Source: Nocardia flavorosea NBRC 108225
Lineage (GTDB): Bacteria > Actinomycetota > Actinomycetes > Mycobacteriales > Mycobacteriaceae
Reading direction: 5' to 3'
Assembly (NCBI RefSeq): GCF_001613385.1
Contig: NZ_BDCG01000012.1
Location: 248,001 to 312,000 of the forward strand
DNA: 64,000 bases
Shown here one piece after another: positions 44,851 through 53,945 of the stretch (position 1 is the first letter of the stretch; each line of letters starts with the position of its first letter). The notes under the pieces are model-generated. The model saw only the letters and a list, made by a program, of their open reading frames with translations, had not been told where the DNA came from and did no database searches. The translations under genes were made by a program, and so were the position numbers.

Positions 44851-46556
44851 CACTGCATCCCTTCCGCGTACCAGGTGCGGAACTCGTCGTAGCTCGGCAT
44901 TTCCTCGGAATTGGCCTTCGGATCCACCGCCACGTGGATGACGCCGGGTTTTCCACTGGCGAACGCGCGTTCGATGGCGGGGGCGATCTCGGCGTCGGTG
45001 TCGACGTATTCGCCGTAGCAGCCGAAACCTTCGGCGACCTTGTCGAGGCGGGTCTCTTTACTCCAGTGCACCGCGGTTTCCCGCGAGCCCTGACCGAACG
45101 TGCGTTTGTAGACGCCGACCTCGAGACCCCACGCGTAGTCGACCGCGACCACGGTGACGAGCGGAAGGTTCAGCCGGGCGGCGGTTTCCAGTTCGGCGAT
45201 CTGGAACTGGAACGAGGAGTCGCCGGTGATCAGCAGGACCGGTCGTTCACCGCCGTCGGCCACCGAGGCGCCCACCGCGTACGGCAGGCCGGTGCCGAGG
45301 TGCCCGAAGTTCTGGTTCCAGATCACATCGTGCGGTTTGCACTGTGTGTAGGTCCAGCCGAAGATCGTGGTGGCGCCGCCGTCGCGGACCAGGATTCCGT
45401 CGGCGGGGAAATCCCTGGTGGCCTCCACGATTAAACGGGCCGGATGCACCGGCGACATTCCGGACGGCGCCGATTCGGCGAGTTCGGCCAGCCGGGTGGC
45501 GTCCTGTTCGATCCACCGGGCCAGTTCCGGGGTGGCGGTGCGCGGAGTGTCCTTCAGGGCGGCGATGAGCTGGGGTACGACGGCGCGCAGATCACCGACC
45601 AGCGGTACGTCGATGGGGCGGTTGACGCCGATGGCGGTGGGGTCCTGTTCGATCAGGACCCATTTCCGGAGGGCTTCGTTCTCCAGCCAGTGCCGGCCCC
45701 GGCCGTAGTGCACCGGTTCGCCGAGTTCGGTGCCGATGGCCAGGCACAGATCCGATTGCACGACGGCTTCCACCGCCGACGGCGAGAACCCGTACGGGAA
45801 GGTGCGGTCCTCCAGGCCGTCGATGAAGGAGGTACCGCCCGAGGTCTGCACGACCGGGCAGGCCATGAGATCGGCGAGTTCCTTCACCGAGGCACCGGCG
45901 CGGGAGGTGTGCACCCCGTGCCCGACCAGCAGGACGGGCTGCTTCGCCTGACGGATGAGCTCGGCGGCCTCGTCGATCTTGTCCTGACCGGCTGTCTGGC
46001 CGACCAGCCGGTACCGGTGCGGCGGCAGCGGGTCCGCAACATCGAGCTCTTCCTGGATGACATGCGACGGGTATTCGATGTACACCGGGCCGGGTACGCC
46101 GGTCAGTGCCTTGCGCAGGCCTTCGCGAATGATCTCGTCGGTCTGGTCGGCGTATTCGATACTCGCCGCGTACTTCACCGAAGGTTCCAGCAGCCCGGAC
46201 TGTTTCACGAACTGGATCCGCCCGCGGCGCACCCGCTGTTCGGTGATCCGCGCGCGCTGCCCGCCCAGGAAGATCACCGGCGAATTCTCCACCTTGGCGC
46301 ACATCATCGCACCGGCCATATTCGCCATACCGGGCCCGAGGGTGCCGATACAGACGGCGGCCTTACCGGTCATCCGGGAGACCGCCTCGGCCATGAATCC
46401 GGCCGATTCCTCGTGGTGCGGCGACACCACATTCCAGCCGCGTTCGTCGGCCAGATGGAACAGGTGCACGAAATTCGGGTCGGGGATACCGAAAATCGTA
46501 TTGATACCTTCGGCCTCGAAGAGGTCCAGAATTCGTTCGTAAACCTTGACCGCCAT
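44850..46556 (-). CDS. Thiamine diphosphate-dependent enzyme (acetolactate synthase/decarboxylase family)
   Basis: 568 residues. The N-terminal Pyr domain includes GINTIFGIPDPNFVHLFHLA and NVVSPHHEESAGFMAEAVSR, with the Glu that activates ThDP. TLGPGMANMAGAMMCAKVE follows. The C-terminal PP domain has WNQNFGHLGTGLPYAVGASV and ITGDSSFQFQIAELETAARL, the GD(G/S)...N-type ThDP-Mg motif. It may decarboxylate a 2-keto acid or cleave an acyloin to give the aldehyde for the next enzyme; I cannot tell which. ATG 46556 is preceded by GGAGGACAG. Confidence 0.88.
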   Translation of the reverse strand: MAVKVYERILDLFEAEGINTIFGIPDPNFVHLFHLADERGWNVVSPHHEESAGFMAEAVSRMTGKAAVCIGTLGPGMANMAGAMMCAKVENSPVIFLGGQRARITEQRVRRGRIQFVKQSGLLEPSVKYAASIEYADQTDEIIREGLRKALTGVPGPVYIEYPSHVIQEELDVADPLPPHRYRLVGQTAGQDKIDEAAELIRQAKQPVLLVGHGVHTSRAGASVKELADLMACPVVQTSGGTSFIDGLEDRTFPYGFSPSAVEAVVQSDLCLAIGTELGEPVHYGRGRHWLENEALRKWVLIEQDPTAIGVNRPIDVPLVGDLRAVVPQLIAALKDTPRTATPELARWIEQDATRLAELAESAPSGMSPVHPARLIVEATRDFPADGILVRDGGATTIFGWTYTQCKPHDVIWNQNFGHLGTGLPYAVGASVADGGERPVLLITGDSSFQFQIAELETAARLNLPLVTVVAVDYAWGLEVGVYKRTFGQGSRETAVHWSKETRLDKVAEGFGCYGEYVDTDAEIAPAIERAFASGKPGVIHVAVDPKANSEEMPSYDEFRTWYAEGMQ

Positions 46557-46558
46557 AT

Positions 46559-47485
46559 TCACTGTCCTCCCGTGGCCATTGCGAAACTCCGGCCGATATG
46601 GTCGCTGTGCGCCGACGGCACCACCGGCAGCAACCACGAATCGGTGGTCTCGCGTATGTCGTCGATCTGTTCGCCGACGTCCTCGATCGACCACTGCGGC
46701 CGGTAGACGCCGGGGGTTTCCGCGATATAGGCCCGTGCCACCCGCCCCGCCAGCGCGACCAGCATCTCACCGCTGACCGTGCAGGATTCGTGGGCCAGCC
46801 AGCCCACCGCAGGGGCGACCAGCTCGGGTTCCATCGGCGGATATTTCGAGGTGTCCAGGCCGTCGGCCAGCCGGGTCACCGCCGCGGGCACGATCACATT
46901 GGATTTCACCCCGTGTTCGGCGCCCTCGAGCGCGATCACATTCGACAATCCGATCACGCCGGCCTTGGCGACAGCGTAATTCGCGACGTTCCGGTTGCCG
47001 TACAGTCCACCGATCGAGGAGGTGAGGATTACCCGGCCGTAACCGGCGTCGCGCATCACCGGGAATGCCGCGCGCGCCACATGGAATGCGCCCCGCAGAT
47101 GCACGTCGAGCACGGAATCGAAGTCCTCGTAGGACATTTCGGCCAATGGCGCATAACGGACATTGCCGGCGTTGTGGATGAGGATATCGACGCGACCATA
47201 GGTGTCGAGGGCCGTGTCGATGATCGCGCGTCCGCCTTCCGGGCTCGCCACGGAATCGGCATTCGACACCGCGTCCCCACCGGCATCCCGGATCTCGGCG
47301 GCCACAGCACCGGCCACACCGGCATCGACATCACCGCCCGGGATACTTCCGCCGATATCATTGACCACGACTTTCGCACCACGCGCGCCGAGCATCAGGG
47401 CATAGGCCCGCCCCAGCCCGCGACCGGCACCGGTCACGACGGCCACCCGGCCGTCGAACCGCTTTTCCGGACCTGATTCGCTCAT
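46559..47485 (-). CDS. Short-chain dehydrogenase/reductase
   Basis: 308 residues: VAVVTGAGRGLGRAYALMLG (NAD(P) motif), VDILIHNAGNVRYAPLAEM, GRVILTSSIGGLYGNRNVAN (catalytic Ser) and YAVAKAGVIGLSN (Tyr-x3-Lys). The C-terminal extension (YIAETPGVYRPQWSIEDVGE) is typical of the larger SDRs found with multidomain pathways. ATG 47485 gives the family start. An upstream ATG at 47560, which overlaps the BVMO stop as ATGA, would add 25 residues and repeat the MSESGPE sequence. Confidence 0.85.
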   Translation of the reverse strand: MSESGPEKRFDGRVAVVTGAGRGLGRAYALMLGARGAKVVVNDIGGSIPGGDVDAGVAGAVAAEIRDAGGDAVSNADSVASPEGGRAIIDTALDTYGRVDILIHNAGNVRYAPLAEMSYEDFDSVLDVHLRGAFHVARAAFPVMRDAGYGRVILTSSIGGLYGNRNVANYAVAKAGVIGLSNVIALEGAEHGVKSNVIVPAAVTRLADGLDTSKYPPMEPELVAPAVGWLAHESCTVSGEMLVALAGRVARAYIAETPGVYRPQWSIEDVGEQIDDIRETTDSWLLPVVPSAHSDHIGRSFAMATGGQ

Positions 47486-47560
47486 GTTCTGCCCACCATG
47501 AATGAGCGAGGGCCCTACGGGGCCACGCTCCGCTACCGCCTCCGGGCCTGACTCGCTCAT
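47485..47560 (-). repeat. Duplicated start region (MSESGPE twice) with short hairpin
   Basis: ATGAGCGARTCAGGYCCGGA occurs twice, 75 bases apart, once at each possible start of the SDR gene. Between them GGCCC-cgta-GGGCC can fold as a hairpin. Similar short start-linked repeats occur at 50793-50862. They look like small intergenic repeats common in nocardial genomes. Confidence 0.5.
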
Positions 47561-49380
47561 TCGCCCAGCACCAGACCCTCGAGGCGGCCGGTCCCGCGCC
47601 ATTCCTGCAGCAGCTCCTCCAGGGCGTAGAAGCCCGGCCAGTACGGCTCTCCGAGATGGGATCGGATGTTCTGCTCGCCCTCGTTGTTGTAGTAACCCGG
47701 CGTGCACTCGCGCTGGAAATTGCTGTTGTCGACGGCGGTTTCCTTGATGGTGGTACACCATCCTTCGACGGCCTCCGGGGTCGGTTCCACGACTTTCGCG
47801 TCCCGGTTCAGCGCTTCACCGATGATGTAGGCGGCATGGGTGGCCTGCTGATCGAACATATCGGTGGTGCTGGCGGTCACGCCGCCCTGCACGAACCCGG
47901 TGAAGAAGATATTCGGGAAACCGTTACTGGTGAGGCCGTGCAAAGTGCGGTAGCCGTTCGCCCAATGCTCGTAGAGCGACAGCCCGTCCCGGCCGGTGAA
48001 CGGGTGGATACCGTAGCGGCGGTCCAGATCGGTGGTGATTTCGAATCCGCTGGCGAAGATGATGCAGTCCACTTCGTGTTCCACACCGCCGGCCACGATA
48101 CCAGCGGCGGTGATCCGCTCGACGCCCTTGGTCTTCGATACGTCGACCAGGGTGACATTCGGTCGGTTGTAGGCCGGCAGGTATTCGTCGTTGAAACAGG
48201 GTCGCTTGCAGAGGAAGCGGTAATACGGTTTGAGCGCGGCCGCGGTCACCGGATCCTCGACGATCTCGTCCACCCGCTGCCGGACCCGTTCCATGGCCCG
48301 GTAGTCCTGGATCTCGCGGATCTCCATGAACTTCTCCGGGGTCACCTCGGCCCAGCCGTCGATTTCGTCCAGGTAGGCCTGCACATTCCGGCTCACCTCG
48401 GTCCAGCCGTCGCATACCAGATCCGGCTGGCCGGGCGCGAACGCCTCGAACGCGGCGGTGTGGAAATTGCGGCGCCGTTCCAGCTGCCAGCCCGGCTGCA
48501 ACGATTTCGCCCATTCCGGATCGGTCGGAACGTTACCCCGTTCGTTGATATAGGACGGGGTCCGCTGGAAAACGTACAGATGCTCGGCCGACCGGGCGAT
48601 ATGCGGAATGATCTGGATCCCGCTGGCACCGGTCCCGATCACCGCGACCTTCTTGTCCTCCAGCCCCGTGAGACCGCCGCGCATATCACCGCCGGTGTAG
48701 GCGTAATCCCAGCGGGCCGAATGGAATGTATGCCCGGTGAAATCGTTGATACCGGGGATACCGGGGAGCTTCGGCTTGTTGAACGGACCCTGCGCCATGA
48801 CGACGAACCGGGCCAGGATCCGGTCGTCGCGATTGGTACCGATCCGCCAGCGCCGCAGCGTCTCATCCCATTCCAGCGATTTCGTCATCGTCGAGAAGAT
48901 CGCCTTCTCGTACAGTCCGAAATGCTTCCCGATGCGCTGGGCGTGCTCGAAGCATTCGTCACCGTAGGCGTACTTCTGGGTCGGGATGTACCCGGTTTCC
49001 TCGAGGAGCGGCAGATAGCAGTAGGCGTCGGAATCGCATTGGATACCGGGATAGCGGTTCCAGTACCAGGCGCCGCCGAAATCGCCGGCCAGCTCGATGA
49101 TCCGGAAATCCTCGACGCCGGCCTGGGTGAGCCGCGCGCCTGCGGTCAAACCGGCCCATCCCCCGCCCAGGACCACCACATCGACTTCCTCGGTGATGGG
49201 TTCGCGCGGTGTCACCGGAGTGTAGGGATCGCCTTCGAAAACCTCGGCGAACCCGTCCTCGCTGGCGACGTACTGCTGTTGCCCTTCCGATCGCAGCCGC
49301 TTATCGCGTTCGGCCAGATACCTGGCCCGTAACGCGGCATGGTCGATATCGGGGGTCTGCGTGGGTGCGCAGTTGTTCAT
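47557..49380 (-). CDS. Baeyer-Villiger monooxygenase (cyclohexanone/phenylacetone type)
   Basis: 607 residues, typical for class B BVMOs. First Rossmann VVVLGGGWAGLTAGARLTQ near residue 70 and FGGAWYWNRYPGIQCDSDAY. The BVMO fingerprint FTGHTFHSARWDY is at about 215. Second Rossmann VAVIGTGASGIQIIPHIAR follows. NADPH- and FAD-dependent; it inserts oxygen beside a ketone to give an ester or lactone. The SMP-30-like gene product may open such a lactone. ATG 49380 start. Confidence 0.93.
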   Translation of the reverse strand: MNNCAPTQTPDIDHAALRARYLAERDKRLRSEGQQQYVASEDGFAEVFEGDPYTPVTPREPITEEVDVVVLGGGWAGLTAGARLTQAGVEDFRIIELAGDFGGAWYWNRYPGIQCDSDAYCYLPLLEETGYIPTQKYAYGDECFEHAQRIGKHFGLYEKAIFSTMTKSLEWDETLRRWRIGTNRDDRILARFVVMAQGPFNKPKLPGIPGINDFTGHTFHSARWDYAYTGGDMRGGLTGLEDKKVAVIGTGASGIQIIPHIARSAEHLYVFQRTPSYINERGNVPTDPEWAKSLQPGWQLERRRNFHTAAFEAFAPGQPDLVCDGWTEVSRNVQAYLDEIDGWAEVTPEKFMEIREIQDYRAMERVRQRVDEIVEDPVTAAALKPYYRFLCKRPCFNDEYLPAYNRPNVTLVDVSKTKGVERITAAGIVAGGVEHEVDCIIFASGFEITTDLDRRYGIHPFTGRDGLSLYEHWANGYRTLHGLTSNGFPNIFFTGFVQGGVTASTTDMFDQQATHAAYIIGEALNRDAKVVEPTPEAVEGWCTTIKETAVDNSNFQRECTPGYYNNEGEQNIRSHLGEPYWPGFYALEELLQEWRGTGRLEGLVLGE

Positions 49381-49419
49381 TCGGATTCCTCGGTGCTGGA
49401 TCGAGCCGGCGGCGCCGGG

Positions 49420-50862
49420 TCAGGTGAGGTCACGCGGTGCGCCGGTGCCCATGTATTTCGCGAGGTTGTGATGCAGGTTGACGACACTGCGCTCCCGATA
49501 CGGATTCGGTTTCGGGCCGGTGAAACCGGCGGTTTTCATACCCTGCTGGACCGCCGCCATATTGTCGAAATCCTGTGGCAGCACAGTGCGCCAGCCCGGA
49601 TCGTCCTGTGGCGTGTGGATCCATTCCGTGTCCGGCGCTTCGCCTTCCGGGAACAGTTCGTAGACCGCGGCCTCGAAAATACATTTGTCCGGGTCGTAGC
49701 CGTAGGGTCGCGCGCTGTAGCAGAGCATATTGTTCACCGCGTGCCCGATCTGGAAGTTCGGGAAGATCTGCCATGCGGTACCGGCCGCCGCCACCTGGGC
49801 CGGCGCAACGGTCGGCCAGATGACGCCGCGTTTCTCGTCCGCGGCGCGCGCCGATGCCAGCCAGTGCTGCATCACCTCGGGTGCCGGGGTGCCCTCCGGT
49901 AGTTCCTCGGTGAGCCGCCGCGCCGCCTCCACCATGGTCCAGGTGGTGTTGGTGTTGGCGTTCTCCCAGGTGAAGTTCTGCAGTTCGATCGTGGATTTGC
50001 GGGCGTCGGGGCCGTGGCCGAGCCGGATCTTGCCCTGGCTCTCTTCTTGGCCCTTAGGGGCGTCGTAGCCGATATTGCTGTGTTTGCCCTGGGCCCGCGC
50101 CCAACCCAGGAACATGCCGAAGTTCATGAACTCCGGATGGGTGTAGGGCACGTGGTAGGTCTCCATGAAGGCTTCCAGCGCAACCTTCCAGTTGCAGTCG
50201 AACACCAGCCACCGCCGCCAGCGGTAACGCATGTTCTGCAACTGGAACGGATCGAGCAGCGACGCGGCGGGCTCCAGGTATTCCAGCAGGGTTTCCGACG
50301 GATTCGGGTCCAGGTTGACGAAGATCCAGCCGCCCCAGGTATCGACATGCACGTCGACCAGTCCGTCGTTGCGTTCGGTGAGCCCGCAGGGCCAGTCTTC
50401 GCGTTCGGGGACGAAGGTGTTGCGGCCTTCGAGGTCGTACCGCCAGCCGTGGAATCCGCAGACGAATTGTTTCTTCTGTCCCTTGGCATTGCGCTCGCCG
50501 GGCGGGGTGTCGACCAGTCTGCGGCCGCGGTGAGCGCACACATTGTGGTAAGCACGGATCGTGTCCTCGGCGGTGCGCACGATGATGATCGAATCGTCGA
50601 GGATGTCGTAGGTGAGATAATCGCCCACGCGCGGGATCTCCTCGACCCGGCCCACCTGCTGCCAGACCTTGCGCCACAACTTGTCGCGTTCGGCCTTCAC
50701 GTATTCGGGACTGAGGTAGGCCTCCACCCCGATCGTCATCGGCGCGGACAGCGGTTCGGTGTTCGTGGCGATATCGTCGACAGTCTTGCTCATGCCTCCG
50801 CTTCGCTCCGGCCCGAGCGAGGGCTCGGCTGTGTCGATCGGTCGCTCGCTGCGCTCGCTCAT
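49420..50862 (-). CDS. Rieske non-haem iron oxygenase, alpha subunit
   Basis: 480 residues. Rieske [2Fe-2S] ligands are Cys109, His111, Cys135 and His138 (NVCAHRGRRL, FVCGFHGWRY). The mononuclear Fe site is in EAFMETYHVPYTHPEFMNF (His237, His242), with a later Asp to be fixed. It hydroxylates or cleaves its substrate using electrons from a reductase. No reductase is encoded in the operon. Start ATG 50862 has GGGAGAACGCC upstream; an ATG at 50793 (MSKTVDD) is the alternative if the SERSER leader is only a repeat. Confidence 0.9.
   Translation of the reverse strand: MSERSERPIDTAEPSLGPERSGGMSKTVDDIATNTEPLSAPMTIGVEAYLSPEYVKAERDKLWRKVWQQVGRVEEIPRVGDYLTYDILDDSIIIVRTAEDTIRAYHNVCAHRGRRLVDTPPGERNAKGQKKQFVCGFHGWRYDLEGRNTFVPEREDWPCGLTERNDGLVDVHVDTWGGWIFVNLDPNPSETLLEYLEPAASLLDPFQLQNMRYRWRRWLVFDCNWKVALEAFMETYHVPYTHPEFMNFGMFLGWARAQGKHSNIGYDAPKGQEESQGKIRLGHGPDARKSTIELQNFTWENANTNTTWTMVEAARRLTEELPEGTPAPEVMQHWLASARAADEKRGVIWPTVAPAQVAAAGTAWQIFPNFQIGHAVNNMLCYSARPYGYDPDKCIFEAAVYELFPEGEAPDTEWIHTPQDDPGWRTVLPQDFDNMAAVQQGMKTAGFTGPKPNPYRERSVVNLHHNLAKYMGTGAPRDLT
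50793..50862 (-). repeat. Start-linked GAGCGAGCG repeat
   Basis: The leader of the Rieske gene encodes MSERSERPIDTAEPSLG. Its DNA is built of GCGAGCG(C/A)AGCGAGCG units with inverted partners. It separates two possible starts by 69 bases. Many nocardial and mycobacterial genes carry such leaders. It is probably an intergenic repeat that was read into frame. Confidence 0.45.
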
Positions 50863-50920
50863 GGCGTTCTCCCACCCCGGGTCCGGGGACAGTCGGTGTC
50901 GGTGCAATGCATTTCGGTGG

Positions 50921-51766
50921 TCAGCTGGTGATGGCGGCGCGGAAGCCCTCGTCCTTCAGGAACAGTGAGGTGTTGTCCGCGCCCAGATGGGTCCATTTCA
51001 GGTTGAGCCCGCCGTCGACCAGGATCGTCTGCCCGGTGATATAGGACGACAGCTGGGAGAGCAGGAACAGCACGGCACCGGCCTGCTCTTCGGGCCGGCC
51101 GCGGCGGCCCATCGCGATCGCGGTGCGATCGCGTTCGACGTCCTCGTCGACATAGGTTCCCGAGGCCGGAGTTTCGGTGACACCGGGCGCGATCGCGTTC
51201 ACCCGGATATCACTGAGGGCCAGTTCGACCGCCAGCGTCCGGGTCGCGGCGACGAGGGCGGCTTTCGCGGTGCCGTAGGCGATATGGAACGGGGCGGTGT
51301 TCATCCCGCTGATCGACGACAGCGATACGATCGAGCCCGCCCGGCCGGCCGCTTTGATCTCCGCGGCCACCGCCTGGCTCATGAAAAACATCGATTCGAG
51401 GTTCTGCGCGAACAGGGCCCGCCAGTCCTCACGCGTCACCCGGGTGGCCGGCATCCAGGTGGCGGGTGCGGCACCGCCGGCGATATTGACCAGGCCGTAG
51501 AGGTCCCCGTCGGCCTTTCGCGCGGCCTCGAGCACCGTGGCCACACCTTCATCGGTGGCGGCATCGGCCTGCACCGGGACGACCTTCAGCCCCTCGTTCG
51601 CCAGCGGTTCCACATGTTTCGCCAGGTTCTCCGCGCCCCGCCCGACCCCGAGCACGGTCGCCCCGGCCTGCGCGGCCAGCCGCGTCACAGCGGTGCCGAT
51701 CCCGCCGCCGCCCGCGCCGGACACGATCACCACGCGCCCGTCGAGGCCGAAGAATTCGCGTGTCAT
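50921..51766 (-). CDS. Short-chain dehydrogenase/reductase (classical type)
   Basis: 281 residues: VVIVSGAGGGGIGTAVTRLA, where the Gly motif has an extra Gly; DLYGLVNIAGGAAPATWMPA; GSIVSLSSISGMNTAPFHIA with YGTAKAALVA (Tyr-x3-Lys); and YITGQTILVDGGLNLKWTHL at the end. It probably oxidises or reduces an alcohol/ketone in the pathway, perhaps making the ketone used by the BVMO. ATG 51766 is eight bases from the SMP-30 stop. Confidence 0.88.
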   Translation of the reverse strand: MTREFFGLDGRVVIVSGAGGGGIGTAVTRLAAQAGATVLGVGRGAENLAKHVEPLANEGLKVVPVQADAATDEGVATVLEAARKADGDLYGLVNIAGGAAPATWMPATRVTREDWRALFAQNLESMFFMSQAVAAEIKAAGRAGSIVSLSSISGMNTAPFHIAYGTAKAALVAATRTLAVELALSDIRVNAIAPGVTETPASGTYVDEDVERDRTAIAMGRRGRPEEQAGAVLFLLSQLSSYITGQTILVDGGLNLKWTHLGADNTSLFLKDEGFRAAITS

Positions 51767-51773
51767 GGTTGTT

Positions 51774-53381
51774 TCACCCGTCCTTCCGGAATGCGAGCAC
51801 ACTGCCCTCGGCGTCGGCGGCGATATACAGAGTTCCGTCCGGGCCGGCCGCGATACCCGCGAACGGGCCCTGCGGTCCGGAGAACGGCGGCATACCCAGC
51901 AGCGGTTTCGGCGTCACGCCGGGCGGCGCGCCCACCGGCAGATTCCAAGCGAGCACCTCGCGAGCTTTGGTCTCCAGATCGACCGCGACCAGGTTCTTGG
52001 TACCGGAATCGACGATCAGCAGCTGCGATCCGCGAATGAGCAGGCCCTGCGGAGTGTCGAGACCGTCCACCACCGTGTCCACTCCCCCGGCGGTCACCGA
52101 GACCACCCGGCCCGCACCGGATTCGGTGACCAGGCAGGTGCCGTCCGCGGTGAACGCGATACCGATCGGCTTGTCCAGCCCGGTGGCCAGCACCTCGACT
52201 CCGCCGTCACCGCGCACCCCGAGCACCCGGCCGGTGCCGAATTCGGTGGTCACGATCTTTCCGCCGGGTCCGGCTTCGATCCCGTACAACTGATCGAGCG
52301 GCGCTTCGGCGCCGGCCAGGAATTCACTCTCCCCGCTCGCGGGCCGCCACCGGGCGATCTGGCCGCCTGCGGTGGCGACGAGGAATTCACCCGGCCCGGC
52401 GGCGGTCACACCGCGCACGAAGCCCGGATACCCCGGGCTGAACAGCATGCCCAGGGTTTCGAGCCCGTCGGGACCGACCGTATAGAAGTAGGTGCCGTCG
52501 GCGACGAACAGCGTCCCGTCGGGACCGACGGTCAGATCCAGCGGCCAGTTCAGCCCGCCCGGCAGCGTGGTGCGGGTGGTGCCGTCGGCGCGGATTTCGG
52601 TGATCTCGCCGGTGAAGTTGGAGACGAACAACCGGCCGTTCACCAGCGTGCAGTTGTCGAGGCCCGGAGTGAGCTGGGCGAGGACGGTTTTCTCGCCGTT
52701 GCGGGGATCGATCCGCAGTACCTGCCCCGAGGCGACCTGGGTGGACACGATGCATCCGTCCGCATCGAACTTCACCGAATCCGGTACGCCGAGATCCCCG
52801 GCGACCCGTTCGGGTTCGCCACCGTCGGGATGAATCCGCCAGATCTCGTTGAGCCCCATCACCGGGTAATAGAGCAACCCGTCGGGACCCACCTCCATCG
52901 CGTTCGGCTGTTCCAGGTTTTCCAGCAGGATGCGCGGCGCGCCACCGTCGAGCGGCAATTCCATGAGCCGGCCGCCGGGCCGGCATTCGTTGACGAACAA
53001 CCGGCCCTGATACACCGTGATGCCGTTGGCGCTGGGCAGATCCGCGCGCAGCAAGCGAGTGGTGCCGTCGGCGTTGCGGGCGCTCACGCGACCGTCCATC
53101 ACCTCGGTGGCATACAGGTTGCCGTCCGGGTCGAACGCGCAATCGTCGGGCGCGACGATATCGCCGCCCTTGGCGCTGATGGTTTCGATCGCGCCGGTAT
53201 CGATATCGAGTGCGCTGATCTGACTCCCGGTCACCTGGGCGATATAGATCCGCCCGTCCGGCCCGGTCCGTAACCCGTTGGCCCCGAACAGCCGGCTGGG
53301 CGGGGTGATCCGCCACTGACTCCAGCCCGCCGCGACCCCGATCGATCGGCCGCCCTGATAGCGAGCCTCTTGCTGCAACAT
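51774..53381 (-). CDS. SMP-30/gluconolactonase-like beta-propeller protein
   Basis: 535 residues composed of repeated NHL/SMP-30 blades: ANGLRTGPDGRIYIAQVTGS, DDCAFDPDGNLYATEVMDGR, NAMEVGPDGLLYYPVMGLNE, FVADGTYFYTVGPDGLETLG and KPIGIAFTADGTCLVTESGA. At double the SMP-30 length it contains two propellers. SMP-30 proteins use a metal to hydrolyse lactones; in this operon it may open the lactone made by the BVMO. No signal peptide. It is the first gene of the operon. ATG 53381. Confidence 0.85.
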   Translation of the reverse strand: MLQQEARYQGGRSIGVAAGWSQWRITPPSRLFGANGLRTGPDGRIYIAQVTGSQISALDIDTGAIETISAKGGDIVAPDDCAFDPDGNLYATEVMDGRVSARNADGTTRLLRADLPSANGITVYQGRLFVNECRPGGRLMELPLDGGAPRILLENLEQPNAMEVGPDGLLYYPVMGLNEIWRIHPDGGEPERVAGDLGVPDSVKFDADGCIVSTQVASGQVLRIDPRNGEKTVLAQLTPGLDNCTLVNGRLFVSNFTGEITEIRADGTTRTTLPGGLNWPLDLTVGPDGTLFVADGTYFYTVGPDGLETLGMLFSPGYPGFVRGVTAAGPGEFLVATAGGQIARWRPASGESEFLAGAEAPLDQLYGIEAGPGGKIVTTEFGTGRVLGVRGDGGVEVLATGLDKPIGIAFTADGTCLVTESGAGRVVSVTAGGVDTVVDGLDTPQGLLIRGSQLLIVDSGTKNLVAVDLETKAREVLAWNLPVGAPPGVTPKPLLGMPPFSGPQGPFAGIAAGPDGTLYIAADAEGSVLAFRKDG

Positions 53382-53439
53382 TCCGACTGACTCCCAACCG
53401 ACCCGGCCGCTAGCGCTGATCCGCCTCCATGTCGAGGAC

Positions 53440-53500
53440 TTGTAAGGAATTTAACGCTCCATCCAAGCAAGCGCAATAAGTATTGCAATCTTTGTAAGGA
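53440..53500 (-). promoter_or_regulatory. Operator/promoter region of the catabolic operon
   Basis: TTGTAAGGA occurs at 53440-53448 and again at 53492-53500. Between them GCAATA-ag-TATTGC (53473-53486) is a perfect dyad that overlaps TATTGCAATC (53481-53490), shared with the gntR promoter. An AT-rich box is present. This is the best candidate for the GntR operator of the pathway. Confidence 0.55.
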
Positions 53501-53945
53501 TACGTGCGAGCATGGGATATCCACCTGAGTACGACCGTTTTCGAAGACCCCGGAGAACCGATATCGACACCGGGGCCACCAGTGGAGAGAATATCATTCT
53601 CCATATAGGAAATTGACGACTCCGACCAGATCGCCCCAGTGGTCCCCACCGCGTAGATCAGGCACTATGCCGGCGATCGGCGGCATACCCGGCGGGTCTG
53701 CGCCGACTGCCGGAGACTCCGACTCCGACTGCGTGCCGGGGGCCAGGAGTATGTGCGACCGGCCGGCCGCCTGCGCCGGCCACGCGCCGGAGGAATCCAT
53801 ACGAGGTCAGCTGCGGCAGCGGTCAGCACATCGACGCCGAAACAGCGCAAGCCGGGTCCACCGGGTACCGGCGGCCGCGTATCCGCGACCCCCTACAGTG
53901 GGACCATCTCGGCGTAGGAACCACAGTCACCGGCAAAGGAGGGGA
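53501..53945. other. Intergenic upstream of the pentapeptide gene
   Basis: No convincing gene was found. At 53587-53601 GAGAAT-atc-ATTCTC is a perfect dyad. AAAGGAGGGGA lies just before the pentapeptide start at 53946. A promoter for that gene must be in the last 350 bases. Confidence 0.4.

Noticed and set aside
45444..46706. Plus-strand frame of 420 codons opposite the ThDP gene
   Set aside because: Antisense frame; the ThDP enzyme motifs on the minus strand are complete.
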